Source: Rutpela maculata
Lineage: Eukaryota > Arthropoda > Insecta > Coleoptera > Cerambycidae
Length of the DNA stretch: 64,000 nucleotides
Direction: 5' to 3'
NCBI GenBank assembly: GCA_936432065.2
Contig: OW386289.2
Span: forward strand, 16,946,277-17,010,276
Part shown: positions 1 to 10,500 of the stretch, in pieces
Layout of the letters: each line of letters begins with the position of its first letter
Numbering within the stretch: the first letter of the stretch is position 1
Program-made: the position numbers and the translations under genes
Notes under the pieces: model-generated
What the model saw: only the letters and a program-made list of their open reading frames with translations
What the model was told of the DNA's origin: nothing
The model's database searches: none

Positions 1-534
1 GTCTGTAACTTTTTTTATGCGCACGTTTACTCTGGAACCGGTTAAGATATTGACTTGAAATTTGGTAAACATGTGTACTTTGACGAGATCTAGAACTAGA
101 TTATATTTTCATCTTGTTCCGTAAAAGGGTTGGGGGTAAATTAGGGTAAATTTTTGGTAAATACGTAAATCAAGCAGGTAAGAGTCCACGAAATTGGTAT
201 TTAGTATATACAAGAGAAGCTAAGGTCTCAAAAAAAATATTGGCATTAGCCACCCCCATTACCACCCCCACCCCCTTATTAAAGGGGATGAAAAAAATTG
301 TGATTTAGTGTATGTAAAAAATATTTTTTTACTTCATCCACCCCCACTACCACCCCCTATCACCACTCCCACCCGGCTACCGATGTGGGGTATCATTTAA
401 TGGGTTTTGGGGGTAGAGGATTTCAAATATTATATTATTAAAGTGCCATAAACAATTATTTCCACATACAAATTTTTTCGTTGTGATAGAAAATCTGGAT
501 GTGGAAGTAGTGATTCCTTGGGCAGCAGTTTTTT
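1..534 (-). mobile_element. Helentron-like non-autonomous element, copy 1 (cut by window start)
   Basis: Reverse-strand copy of a dispersed repeat also found at 2456-3144, 24745-25404 and 58547-59236. Read on the minus strand it starts with a CCGCTGCCCAAGGAATC-like leader, then ACTTCCACATCCAG (508 down to 495), followed by the shared T-rich and GGGGGTGG-rich interior; the 3' half lies outside the window. The full copies end in a hairpin repeating the 5' motif. No coding capacity is visible. Assignment to Helentron-type elements is an inference from this layout; a MITE with a terminal hairpin is the alternative. Confidence 0.7.
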
Positions 535-635
535 ATTCTTAAAATAACAGCTTATTAATATCAACAGATTCCGTTACTTGTATTTTAACTTATAATCTAT
601 ACTCTATTCGGTTTTCAATTACATATCGCATTTAA

Positions 636-850
636 GGGGGCGGTAGCTCAGAGGGTTGGCGCGTCTAGCTTGCACTCTGAGCGTACCTAGCGAAGTGTGA
701 TCGAGCCGCACATAGCGAAAAAATTTTTCATTGGAAATTTTCCCCAAGAAGTGGTTCGGATTCCACTATAAACTGTATGGCCCGATCTCGTTTACTCAGA
801 CAAATCTAGATCTACTAGACTTAAGAGGGTCGTTGAGGTGACATGGAAGG
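636..850 (+). repeat. tRNA-derived SINE-like unit
   Basis: A pol III-type internal promoter is visible: box A TAGCTCAGAGG at 644-654 fits TRGYNNARNGG, and box B GATCGAGCC at 699-707 fits GWTCRANNC, 44 bases further on. The head does not fold into a clean tRNA and is followed by non-tRNA sequence containing a TGGTTCGGATTCCAC motif, as expected of a tRNA-derived SINE. The 3' limit is uncertain; a T/A-rich tail follows near 860-890. Confidence 0.5.
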
Positions 851-1687
851 CAGTTAAAACACATTTTAAAACATTTTAAAACATTTTTATAAACAAATGC
901 ACGTGAATAATAAATATATTTTGAACCGTAAAATATTAACAAAATAGACATAAAATACATACACATTATTCTGATGAACTGGAAGTATTGGATGTACTGC
1001 TAAAAATCAATAATAACAAAAAATTTTAATATGTAGCGTATGTATAAATGTCAATAACAAAATGCAGATCCGCACTTGGCTGGAAGGTTGAACTGATGAC
1101 CATTCGACCAATAGCATCGCAGGAACGTTATCGTAAATGGCTATCACACGCTTGTCATTGTTAACGGAATATGTATTTGAAATACGAATAGACTACAGAG
1201 AATCATCAGAAATCAACAGCAAAAGCAGTATGAACTCGAACGAAACGCCTAATTTCACTGTGTGAATATAAATTTTAACAGGTCGCCGAACAGACCACTT
1301 TGTTTTTGTTTTGGGGGTGTTTTTCGGGGTTGGGGGTGAAAAACGAGCCAATCTGACAATTCTGACTTCATAATCGGTTTCAACAGGTCCAAATATATAA
1401 GAATATGCTGGTCTGGTCCGCCGGACATTTTGACATTCATCATATCCGTTTAAGTAATTCCGTAATAAAAAAATTGTGAAATAAAATGAATTTTATGTTT
1501 ATGTTCGTTAACGAACAGTTAAAACTCACATTTTAGCGGACTGTTAAAATTTAACAGATACATTACATAATTGTTTTTAATAAGAATTGAGTAGAATTTC
1601 TTATTCTGAAATAAAAATGAATCTACTTCATTAATTAGATTTACAATAACATTTACGAAAAACCGCTGCCCAAGAAACAAGCTAAAC
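851..1687. other. AT-rich intergenic DNA, nothing recognised
   Basis: No coding region with recognisable motifs and no RNA gene could be supported. The stretch holds a GGTCTGGTCCGCCGGACA motif (near 1411) whose inverse resembles 2563-2585 inside the neighbouring repeat. It ends with GAAAAACCGCTGCCCAAG at about 1658-1676, the leader that precedes the ACTTCCACATCCAG repeats elsewhere. Confidence 0.5.
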
Positions 1688-2452
1688 ACGTACTCTTCGC
1701 CAATTTACTGAGCTTTTTATATATAATTGTTACACATTCTATAGGATACTCTTCGCAGTTTCTTGTAAATAATGTTAGTTTTTGGACATCCTAAATTTTG
1801 TGATACCATCTTTGTTGTGAAAAAAATTATATGGTAAAAAAAATTTAAAAAAAAATGTCCAACCTGTGCGAGATTCGAACACGGGACCTTTGGATTGCAA
1901 CGCAAAGCTTTAGCCGCTGCGCTACCAGCTATTGCTACAAAAACTGATTGTCCGTGATTTATATCTTTCGACAATCATACATAGGTATTTCAACTCGTAC
2001 TTCTATGAAATATATATTAGTAAAATTCATAAACAAAAAAAATATATATTATGGAAATAATATTTCGCAAGATTTCCATTTTAGTACAAGCGACAAAAAT
2101 TAAGAGAATTTTTTTTTTTTTTAATTAAATAATTAATAACTTTTTTATTTACTGATCGATTTTCTTCAAAAACAATAGGGTTCTTCCTCTAGCTAACACT
2201 AACTTACTTTCTAAATTTCAATACAATCGGATTTTTCTTTCTTAAGTTATCGTGCTTACAAGAAACGTGACGGACGGACAGACGGACAGACAGACGGGCG
2301 GACAGACGGACAGACGAACATTTTGAAAGTTGTTCAGAATTCGTTCACGAACACAATGATATGAAAATTTTTTCTCTACGAGCGATATTTACGATTTTAG
2401 AAATGTGTCGATCAAATACAATATACTCTTCGTTTTTGCGAAGAGTATAATA
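1688..2452 (+). mobile_element. Short element with TACTCTTCGC end and terminal hairpin
   Basis: The left end carries TACTCTTCGC (1691-1700, a second copy at 1747). The right end is a perfect hairpin, TACTCTTCG / CGAAGAGTA (2424-2447) with a T-rich loop. A GGAC/GACA-rich simple repeat lies near the 3' end (2270-2320). The element separates the CCGCTGCCCAAG leader (to 1676) from the ACTTCCACATCCAG start at 2456, so it appears to have inserted between the two. Having the 5' motif repeated in a 3' hairpin plus an internal minisatellite resembles Helentron-associated elements; this is inference. Confidence 0.5.
1859..1935 (-). repeat. tRNA-like sequence (SINE head or pseudo-tRNA)
   Basis: On the minus strand box A TAGCGCAGCGG (1924 to 1914) fits TRGYNNARNGG, and box B TGTTCGAATCT (1881 to 1871) resembles GGTTCGANTCC. 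The anticodon region TTGCAATCC sits between CTTTG and CAAAG but leaves an oversized loop, so neither a Cys (GCA) nor an Ala (TGC) identity is secure. It lies inside the TACTCTTCGC element and has no clear acceptor stem. A working tRNA gene is unlikely. Confidence 0.45.
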
Positions 2453-2455
2453 ACT

Positions 2456-3144
2456 ACTTCCACATCCAGATTTTCTATCAAAGTCACTCACAACGAAAAA
2501 ATTTTGTATGTGGAAATAATTATTTTTGGAACTTTAAATAACACAGCCCCACAAAAAAAAGTGGTCTGTCCGGCGGACTAGACCATAGCCGAGGAATTTT
2601 AGTTTTTTACCCGGAATTAATTATTGTAAAGCTGAAAATTTCCAGGATTGTAGTTTTGGTCCAGGACAACACGTAGCAAGAAGTCCCCTACTCTCCCCCG
2701 TCGGCTTCCCTGTTTTTTCAGAGCAACAAGGGCCTAAGTCGCAAAAATTGCAGAGCTGACTGTAAAGTGCAACAGGAAGGTTTGTTACTGGTCCGATTTG
2801 GGCCGAAATGATCATAAAAGATTAAGAGAAGCATATCCGTTCATATTTCAGATGTTCCACGCATATTTTTGTTCATAATTTTCCGTTCTAGTTCTGTCAA
2901 CATTTCAAAAATTTAAAAAAAGTTAAAAAAAAAATTAAATAATTCCGAAATGGCGCCATTGCGGATAAATGAAGACTCGGAGGGGAAAACGTGCGCACAA
3001 AAAAAATTACAGACAGACAGAAATTTTTTTTTCGCTCAAACTTAAAATCTCGTCGTTTCATGACATTCTAAGCCTATTTGAACAATACAAATTTTTTAAA
3101 AAATTTTTGTCGTTACTATACTTCCACTGGATGTGGAAGTAATT
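2456..3144 (+). mobile_element. Helentron-like non-autonomous element, copy 2
   Basis: Starts with ACTTCCACATCCAG (2456-2469) and ends with the hairpin ACTTCCAC-TGGAT-GTGGAAGT (3120-3140) followed by AATTA. The GTGCGCAC and ACAGACAGACAG motifs near the 3' end match the other copies. The centre (about 2560-2830) differs from copies 1, 3 and 4 and contains a GTGGTCTGTCCGGCGG segment. No transposase or Rep/helicase coding is present. Confidence 0.65.
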
Positions 3145-3887
3145 ACTATTCTTAATTATTAATATTATTATAGAATAGAATACCCAGTTATTGACACTTT
3201 AAAGGCACATTAAAAAACTGCTAATATAAAATCGATCCTTAGATTTATTTTAATTATTTTCTCATACTAATTAAGCTAGTATTCCATTTATAGTAATTTT
3301 ACTTAATTACTAACTGTACAGAGATATTGGTAGACTGCAAATTCGTAGTACTGAATGAGTATTTCCACATATCTTTTATGATTTGGCAAGAACTTAGTGA
3401 GAGGAAGGAAGTACTTTCGAAGAAACTTTCGAAAAAGTTGGGAAAACAGAAAAGTAGATTATCTCTAAAATGTGGGGAAAAATGAAATAATAAAAACTCT
3501 CGTCAAAATGTCAGAAAAACTTTTGAGAAAACGCTCTCGGGAAAGGCGAATATATTTTCTGGAAACTCAAAAAAAATTGCTAAACTAAAGAAGTTTCCAA
3601 ACGGTTCGGCATTTCCGTTAATTAGACGTAATGTGGTGGCAAAAATATAATATAACTACAACCATTAAAGTTGTTGAGTGGTGTAAGATTTTATCATAAT
3701 CATTAATTTTAGTTTCTTTTTTGTACAAAAAAGAACGCATTTAGTCCATAAGACGCTGCTTAAAGATAGGAAAAGATGGTTGAGTGTCGACAATTGAATA
3801 TTTTCTGCTAAGTTTGATATTTTAGGTTAAGAAGTTTTATATTGCTTTTTAAATTTTATTTAAAATAATATTTTTTTCCTTTCAAAG
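3145..3887. other. AT-rich DNA, probably upstream intron of the recombinase-like gene
   Basis: No open frame or repeat recognised. The last bases form a pyrimidine-rich tract and AG (TTTTTTTCCTTTCAAAG, ending at 3887), so at least the 3' part is likely intronic. The preceding exon or exons, including the start codon, were not found and may lie upstream of the window. Confidence 0.4.
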
Positions 3888-3961
3888 GAAAATTTTGGAA
3901 TTGGCACTTAAAGACAGACGTACATCTTCGAGCAGTACTGATTATATTTCAGACACCGAAG
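3888..3961 (+). CDS. Internal exon of the zinc-finger / tyrosine-recombinase-like gene
   Basis: A 74-base open exon bounded by a good 3' splice site (T-rich tract then CAAAG at 3883-3887) and a consensus donor, GTAAGT, at 3962-3967. Read from the second base it encodes 24 residues, rich in Ser and Asp toward the end (..SSSSTDYISDTE). Its last base G joins the first two bases (AT) of the exon at 19449 to make an Asp codon, and the reading frame continues without a break into an acidic stretch (..LWSDLSDIDDPTYKP..). The compatible phase, splice signals and matching Ser/Asp composition across 15.5 kb are the evidence that this is one gene. No start codon is in the exon. Confidence 0.7.
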
Positions 3962-4408
3962 GTAAGTTTGTTAGCATTTATACTTATACTTATTTAATAT
4001 AAGATTAATTATTTAAGTTGTTTATTTTCATAAAATTTTAGGATATAAAATAAGGTATATCAGTTTCGATTTTCTGCGTGGGGTTCCTGGTAATGGTGGG
4101 AAATATATATATTTATTTTGCTTTCGAGATTTTTTAAAACTTCATAGCAAGTTTTTTTGACCCACAACGTGGTATTTTTTTAATTTTCGAATCGACGTTT
4201 CAAATCTGAGCTATTCTCATATATTTTTTTTTATTAAAGAGCTGATATTTTAACATCGTATTTTGAAATAACTTGTTATCCTAAATATGAGGGTATATCA
4301 TACAGTTTTTTGACGTTCCTACACTTTTTTTTATCACTTATTTAACGTCGGCCTATTTTCGCTACCAGGGCCAACGCCAAATGATAAGCTCATCAGTGTT
4401 TGTGTAAA

Positions 4409-6280
4409 TGTTGTAGAACTCTCCAAAATCGTCCTAAGTTGAAGACATAATCAAAATTCGACTTAGGCAAAAATTTCATTTAAAGACATTTTTGGGAGTC
4501 TGCAGAGGCGCAGATCAGTCCATAAGGACCGTTTTGGGTTCTATAAGGCGTTGGAAATGACCAGGTGAAAATTCGAAGAAACACCGAATTTTCACTTAGG
4601 AAAAATGTTTTTGGTTCAGAATATGAGAGTAGAAGTATATAATGACAAAGATTTATGAATAATATACTTTTTCAAAGGTACCATAAATTGGACTTTGAAA
4701 AATAATATTTTTGGAAGGGCGTCAAAATTTGGCCCAAGAATCGATTTATCGAAAGTACGCCAAAGTTTCACTTGCAGACTAATTTTTCAAAACTGCGTTG
4801 AAATTTGGCTTGAAGATCGATTTTTCAAAAGTACGCCAAAATTTCACCCGCAGATTAGTTTTTCAAAAGTACCTTGAAATTTGGCTCGAAAATCGATTTT
4901 TCAAAAGTACGCTGAAATTGGTCTTAAAATGGATTTTTCAAAAGTACCACGAAGTCAGTTTAAAAAGTACCACGAAAATATAATTTAAATTATTTTTATT
5001 TTTTTATTCCTCAACCAAAGACATTGACCTTTGAGGTACGGTCATTGAAACCCCAATTCTAAAGTATGAGCATAAAATTTTAACGATGCACTGCATCCGA
5101 AAAGCAAAATAGAATATTTTGTCAAAGCCGGCGTAGTGCCGATAAGCAAAAATTGATAAAAATCAATGCACATGTACAAGGCCGGTTTCTCGCATAGAAA
5201 GAGTTTGGATTGACCCAGCGGCTCGCAATTTGGTCGAACGCGTTGAGTGGTCCAGACAAAGCAATGGTAGAAAAGCCAATAACAGGGCTTTTCAAATGAC
5301 AAAGTTATAGAGGAAAACGCCTTGTGCATAAAAATCCAAAAATTCAATTTTGCCTAAAAGTCGCTCGAAGGTGAGACGCTGCCAAATCGATAATATTAAT
5401 CGACTGTGATAAGGGTTAGTAAGTCGTGGACTGATCGAACGCCACTCAACTTATGCAGTAATAAGTCCTCTGAATGTGTTTGAGTACGTGAATCTCCACG
5501 ATACAAGAACTTTAAAGCTAGGTAGTCTCTAGCGAAACTAAATTCATTTAGTAAAACTTTTTTAAGTTAATTTCAGTCAGCCTTAATTATTCATTTACCC
5601 AGAGTCTGAAATGATTCTAAAAGCTCGCATTTTGATTCTGAGAAGGTACGTATGAATCTTTTTTACCTAATCGATCGTTAGCGCGAGCGCTCTCGCTTGT
5701 ATGGTCTGAAAGTCACTACCTTGATTGGGGAAGGCACGATTCTTTCTTGAGAATTTTGTATAACCAATTCTGTTAAATAAACGGATTCTTTGAACTAATA
5801 TTTCTTAATTGATCTTGAGGCCTGTTGACGGTCTATAATCCCTGGAACTTTCGTATAGAAAACCGGATGTGTCGAGTTAATTCGCATTAACGTTCGACCT
5901 TCTGGTTGTTTTACGGAGGTTCGATAGGGATTTTTTTATGCGTTTTGTGAGAAATATATTCCGTTATTAATGGACCAAAACGCGATTTTCGCGTACCAAA
6001 ACTAATCCCTCCGCAGAGAAATTCTTCGGTTGGGATTTTTTTATGCAAAAATTCAGGAAATTAAGAGGTGCCTAAACCCCTAACGAGGGAATTCGGGTCC
6101 AGAGAGAGCGTAGTTTCCGATCTGTGGTAGTGCAGCCTTGGTCCCGCTTTTCGGCTACCGAAGTCATCTTATCTCGAACCCGCCTGGGAGGTAGAAGAAC
6201 GGGGTAATACGCGACTGGCGCCCCCTGAGAAATAAATTGGTGTCGCGTCATTTTGACGCCCGGTAGTGCGTTCTTCTACA
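4409..6280 (+). repeat. 5' LTR of gypsy-1
   Basis: 1872 bp, starting TGTTGTAGAAC and ending TTCTTCTACA (TG...CA). It is repeated at 12295-14166 with a constant offset of 7886. Inside, 4695-4980 holds degenerate tandem units built on TTTTTCAAAAGTACGCCGAAATTT-like motifs. An AATAAA polyadenylation signal lies near 5776. The 3' part (6100-6280) is GC-richer. Such a long LTR presumably carries promoter and polyadenylation functions, but the R boundaries cannot be placed. Confidence 0.95.
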
Positions 6281-6298
6281 TGGCGCCCAACGTGGGGC
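6281..6298 (+). promoter_or_regulatory. Primer binding site for tRNA-Lys(CTT)
   Basis: TGGCGCCCAACGTGGGGC follows the 5' LTR directly. It is complementary to the 3' end of insect tRNA-Lys-CTT including CCA over all 18 bases, from recollection of that tRNA. This marks the start of minus-strand DNA synthesis. Confidence 0.9.
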
Positions 6299-6330
6299 GT
6301 TGTTAGTCAGCAGGGCTTTCTGGAAAGGAT

Positions 6331-7545
6331 ATGGATGAATCAACGCCTTTCCAGTTTTACGACGAGCCGACATCTGTGATGGACAACGTCTCTAGAGGGT
6401 TAGAGAGGCCGTGCGCGGAGGATGTACTGGGTAGTTCGGGGGTTGGCCCGAGTACCACTGAAGGAGTCATACAGCCCTCCTCAGAACAAGTGTTCGCCCA
6501 AATGGCAGCAGGTCTTGCCAAAGCTCTAAGCGAAGCCACACACGAGCATAAGTATCGGTCGAAGCATCCAAATGCGGAATTTCATGGCTTCGAACACGAA
6601 GACCCTGAAACCTTCATTCATCATATGGAGGAATTTTTCGTCCGAGTACGAATTACGCAGGATAACGACCGTCTGTATAAAATATCAGAACAGCTCAAAG
6701 ACGATGCTAGGAAATGGTTCGAACAATACCGAACCCTAATTACCACGTATCCTCTATTCCTCGAGCGGTTCAGAAGCCGTTACGATTCAGGTGAAGTACT
6801 CACCGAAGCAGTAGCTAATTTATATGGCAAGAAACAAGATGCCGAGGAAAATACGTCAGTATTTATTTCCAGGAAGGTATGCCTCTTCAACAGGATCGAT
6901 CCGTTTAAGCCGGAGGCGATGAAGGCGGCTACCATCTTCAATCAGTTGAGACCTGATATGAAAATGCTCCTAAAGAGTGCCGTCATACTAGATACAAATA
7001 CACTAGTGACGATGACCGAACAAATGGCCAAAATCATGGATGAGAATAAAGAATTCGAGATTCTGCAAAATGCAAAGAAAAGCAAAGACCGAGAAGCGTC
7101 CACCTCTACCGCTTCAGCTCAAGGGAATCAGCAATCGAGCAGTAACTGGAGAACGGAACCCTCCGCATTAGCGAAGCCGTCCTCCAGTTCCTTTGGTGCA
7201 TCTAGGACACCATTCAATGGATCTCAAAGAAGAGATAATCCGCCAGCACCAAGGGTGCATTTTGCAAATAATATTTCCTCGCTGCCTAGAGGGGATATAC
7301 CGAGAAGGGGTACTGGAGACGTAAGGAACTCCCGAGTCCCGTATCGCCCTTGCAGATATTGCCCAACAGAGCAGTGGCATTTTCATGCGGAATGCCCAAA
7401 CAATCCCTATCGTAATATGAATACGGGAAACCAAGCGGGGGTCAGAGGCGATGGCCCAGGCCGAACTGTACCAGCCCCGCCTACCAGGCCCCAGCAGGCT
7501 CGAAGCGACCCTCGAGGAAGCTCCGAAGCAAGAAGTTTAAATTAA
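6331..7545 (+). CDS. gag: Gag polyprotein of gypsy-1
   Basis: 404 residues from the ATG 50 bases after the LTR. Residues about 80-250 form a retrotransposon Gag/capsid-type helical domain (..DDARKWFEQY.., ..FLERFRSRY..). Residues 260-340 are Ser/Pro/Arg-rich linker. Residues 341-355 form a zinc knuckle, C-X2-C-X5-H-X4-C, one residue longer than the common CX2CX4HX4C form. The product should package element RNA in cytoplasmic particles. The gene ends at TAA 7543-7545, immediately behind the heptamer TTTAAAT, so a fraction of ribosomes should continue into pol. It is intact. The start is the first ATG in the frame and lies close to the primer site, as usual for this group. Confidence 0.92.
   Translation: MDESTPFQFYDEPTSVMDNVSRGLERPCAEDVLGSSGVGPSTTEGVIQPSSEQVFAQMAAGLAKALSEATHEHKYRSKHPNAEFHGFEHEDPETFIHHMEEFFVRVRITQDNDRLYKISEQLKDDARKWFEQYRTLITTYPLFLERFRSRYDSGEVLTEAVANLYGKKQDAEENTSVFISRKVCLFNRIDPFKPEAMKAATIFNQLRPDMKMLLKSAVILDTNTLVTMTEQMAKIMDENKEFEILQNAKKSKDREASTSTASAQGNQQSSSNWRTEPSALAKPSSSSFGASRTPFNGSQRRDNPPAPRVHFANNISSLPRGDIPRRGTGDVRNSRVPYRPCRYCPTEQWHFHAECPNNPYRNMNTGNQAGVRGDGPGRTVPAPPTRPQQARSDPRGSSEARSLN
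7536..7542 (+). promoter_or_regulatory. -1 ribosomal frameshift heptamer of gypsy-1
   Basis: T TTA AAT in the gag frame fits the X XXY YYZ rule exactly and abuts the gag stop codon. The -1 frame is open from this site into the protease without a stop. Any downstream stimulatory structure was not resolved by eye. Confidence 0.8.
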
Positions 7546-10500
7546 AAAACTTCGATGACCTTCCTGACCTTAATTACCTGTTTAAGGATCAAGAAGTCAA
7601 CCTATCTCCCCACCGATTCACTACATTAGAATCTATCAATCAAACCAACGACGCTTTCCCTCTGCCTCGCATTAAGATTATAATTAATAATCGAGCGGTT
7701 AACGCTTTATTGGATACAGGTTCGACAAGGAATATTATCCAACCGAAATTTTTGAACGACATTGATCAACTTACAGCTCCCCAAACTTTTGTTATGGCTT
7801 GTGGCGATGGTTTAGTAGAATCCCTCGGGACTACGACCATAAACGTTAATGTACTAGATGTACCCTTTCAGACCACGTTTCAGGTCATTCAAAATTTAAA
7901 TGAAGAGCTCATTCTGGGAGCCCCGTTTTTATATGCTCACAATGTCGTATTCGATTATCAACGTAAATGTGTCTACGTCGGCACCGAAGAGCGAATAACC
8001 GTCTTCTGGAATCAAGCGGCACATCAAGCAAGGAAGCAATGCCGGCTTCCCGAAGAACTGATCATCGGAAACGATAATTTAAAACCTCTATTCGAGGAAT
8101 TCGCTGAATTGTTCACCGCGGTGCCTACCCAAGCTACCACGGTGACAACGAAACATAAAATAAAAGTTAAAGACGACCGCCCGTTCAATATCAAACCCTA
8201 CCCCATGTCTCCTTCTAAGAAAAAAGTTATGTACGATCAAATTGAAGAGATGCTGAAAGCCGGGGTCATAGAACCGAGTACCGCTCAGTACAGTTCGCCT
8301 CCCATTATAATTGAAAGGCCCGGCAAGAAGCCTCGCTTCTGCATTGATTATCGTCACTTAAATGAAGTAACGGAAGACGAAGCATCCGTCTTACCAAAGA
8401 TATACGAGAGTATAAAGGATCTAGGAAACGCCAACATATTTACGGTGTTGGACCTCAAGAGCGGATATTGGCAAATCCCTCTTGAGGAGTCGTCAAAAAA
8501 CTATTCTACGTTTACAACATTAGATGGAGCATCTTACCGATTTAACGTGATGCCTTTCGGATTGAAGACCGCTCCATGTACATTCCAAAAATTTATGGCA
8601 AGAGACGTATTGACCGGCTACTTGCATCATTTCTGCAAAGTATATCTCGATGATATTATCATCTACAGTGAAAATATAGAACAGCATGTAAACCATCTGA
8701 GAGCCGTCTTTGAACGCCTGCGTTTGCATAATTTAAAGGTGTCACCGGAAAAATGTGTAGTAGCCACGTCAAGCATAACCTATCTCGGGCATCAAATAAA
8801 TGCCAACACCACTCAACCATTAGAAAAACACATATTACAGATACAAAATTATCCGGCCCCTACGACGAGGCGCCAGCTTCAGAGTTTCCTTGGTTTATGT
8901 AATTGGGTACGTGAATATATCCCTAATGTTGCAATAATTACAAAGCCCTTGACCCGACTACTCTCGAAAGACTGGCGCTTCAAGTGGAATCCGGAAGCCC
9001 AAGAAGCTTTTATTTTACTAAAAGAAGTATTGAATAAACCTCTAGGACTGCACCGGCCAGATTTCAATAAAATGTTCATACTGCAGACGGACGCATCCTT
9101 AATAGGATTATCTGCAGTATTATATCAATTGGGGGATAATGACCAGAAGCACATCGTCTCTTATGCTAGTAATACGTTATCTCCGACGGAGAGAAAATAC
9201 CATATCAATGAATTGGAATGTTTGAGCGTCGTTAATTATATAAGGAAATACAAAATATATTTGGCAGACCGTCCATTTATAGTCAAAACCGACAATCGAG
9301 CTTTACTATGGTTAAATAAGCATAAGGACGAGAAAACGAAATTTACACGTTGGTCATTATTACTTCAGGAATACAGCTTCACAATAGAACATTGTCCCGG
9401 CAAGGAAAATATATTGGCAGACTATTTGAGCAGAAATCCTCAAGGCCCAAACGTCGAAGCAGACGACGAAGAGGAGAGAATGTACCCACCAAAATTCTCG
9501 TACAAGGAACGAATATCAGTGATTACCACATTGGAATTAAACGATCAGGTCAGAGAAGCGCAAACGCACTCCAGAGATATCCAAGACCAAATCGAACGAT
9601 GGAATACTCTAGTGCGACAAGCAGATAAAACCGAGGCAGAGGTGAAATTCGTCAATACAAGACAAGTGATAGGCGGCACACTTTGGACGAGAGGCGAAAA
9701 TGTTATAGAAAAATTATACGTACCAAAACGTATGGTCATGAGAGTAATATCTCATTTTCACGACCGACCGGAAGTAGGTCACCCCGGCCGCGATGAAACT
9801 GTTAGAATCATCTCGGGCCGCTATTATTTTAATAATTTGTCGAGACTAGTTAACAAATATTTAAATGAGTGCATTATTTGTAATTCCGTAAAAAGCAGAC
9901 AATCACAACCGAAGGCTCCTCTCAGAAGCCATGCTCCATCGCATCCGTTCGAAGTTCTAAGCGTCGATGTAATCGGACCGCTTCAGCGAACCAAAGATGC
10001 AAATAACCGATATATATTAATGGTAGAGGATGTATTTAGTAAGTGGGTCGAAGCCAAGGCGTTCACCCAAGTCAGTGGAAAAACAATAGCACAATTTATC
10101 GAAGAGGAACTAGTGGCGAGATATGGCGTTCCGAGGGTCATCATTTCCGACCAGGGAGGCCACTTCAATTCCGGCTTTTACGATACGTTCTGTACACGTA
10201 ACAATATTGAAAGATTCTTCACAGCAGCTTACCACCAACAGGCCAATCCAATAGAAAGGAGGGTGCAAGAAGCCAAGAAGATCTTAAAAACCTTATTATA
10301 TGGTTCACCCAACGACGAGTGGGATCGACATGTTAGTCAGATGGCATATATCTTGAGAACAAGAAAAAACGCCGCTACGGGGCATACGCCCAGTTTCGTA
10401 GTGCTCGGCTATGAATTACCGCAGATTGGTGATTGGAATATGTTCGCTTATAGACAAGAACGTCGTAATCAAGCGGACGTTCCCCGCCTTGAAAGAGTCA

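Noticed and set aside
1859..1935. Functional tRNA-Cys or tRNA-Ala gene on the minus strand
   Set aside because: Internal boxes are tRNA-like, but the anticodon loop is too large, no acceptor stem is evident and it lies inside a repeat element.
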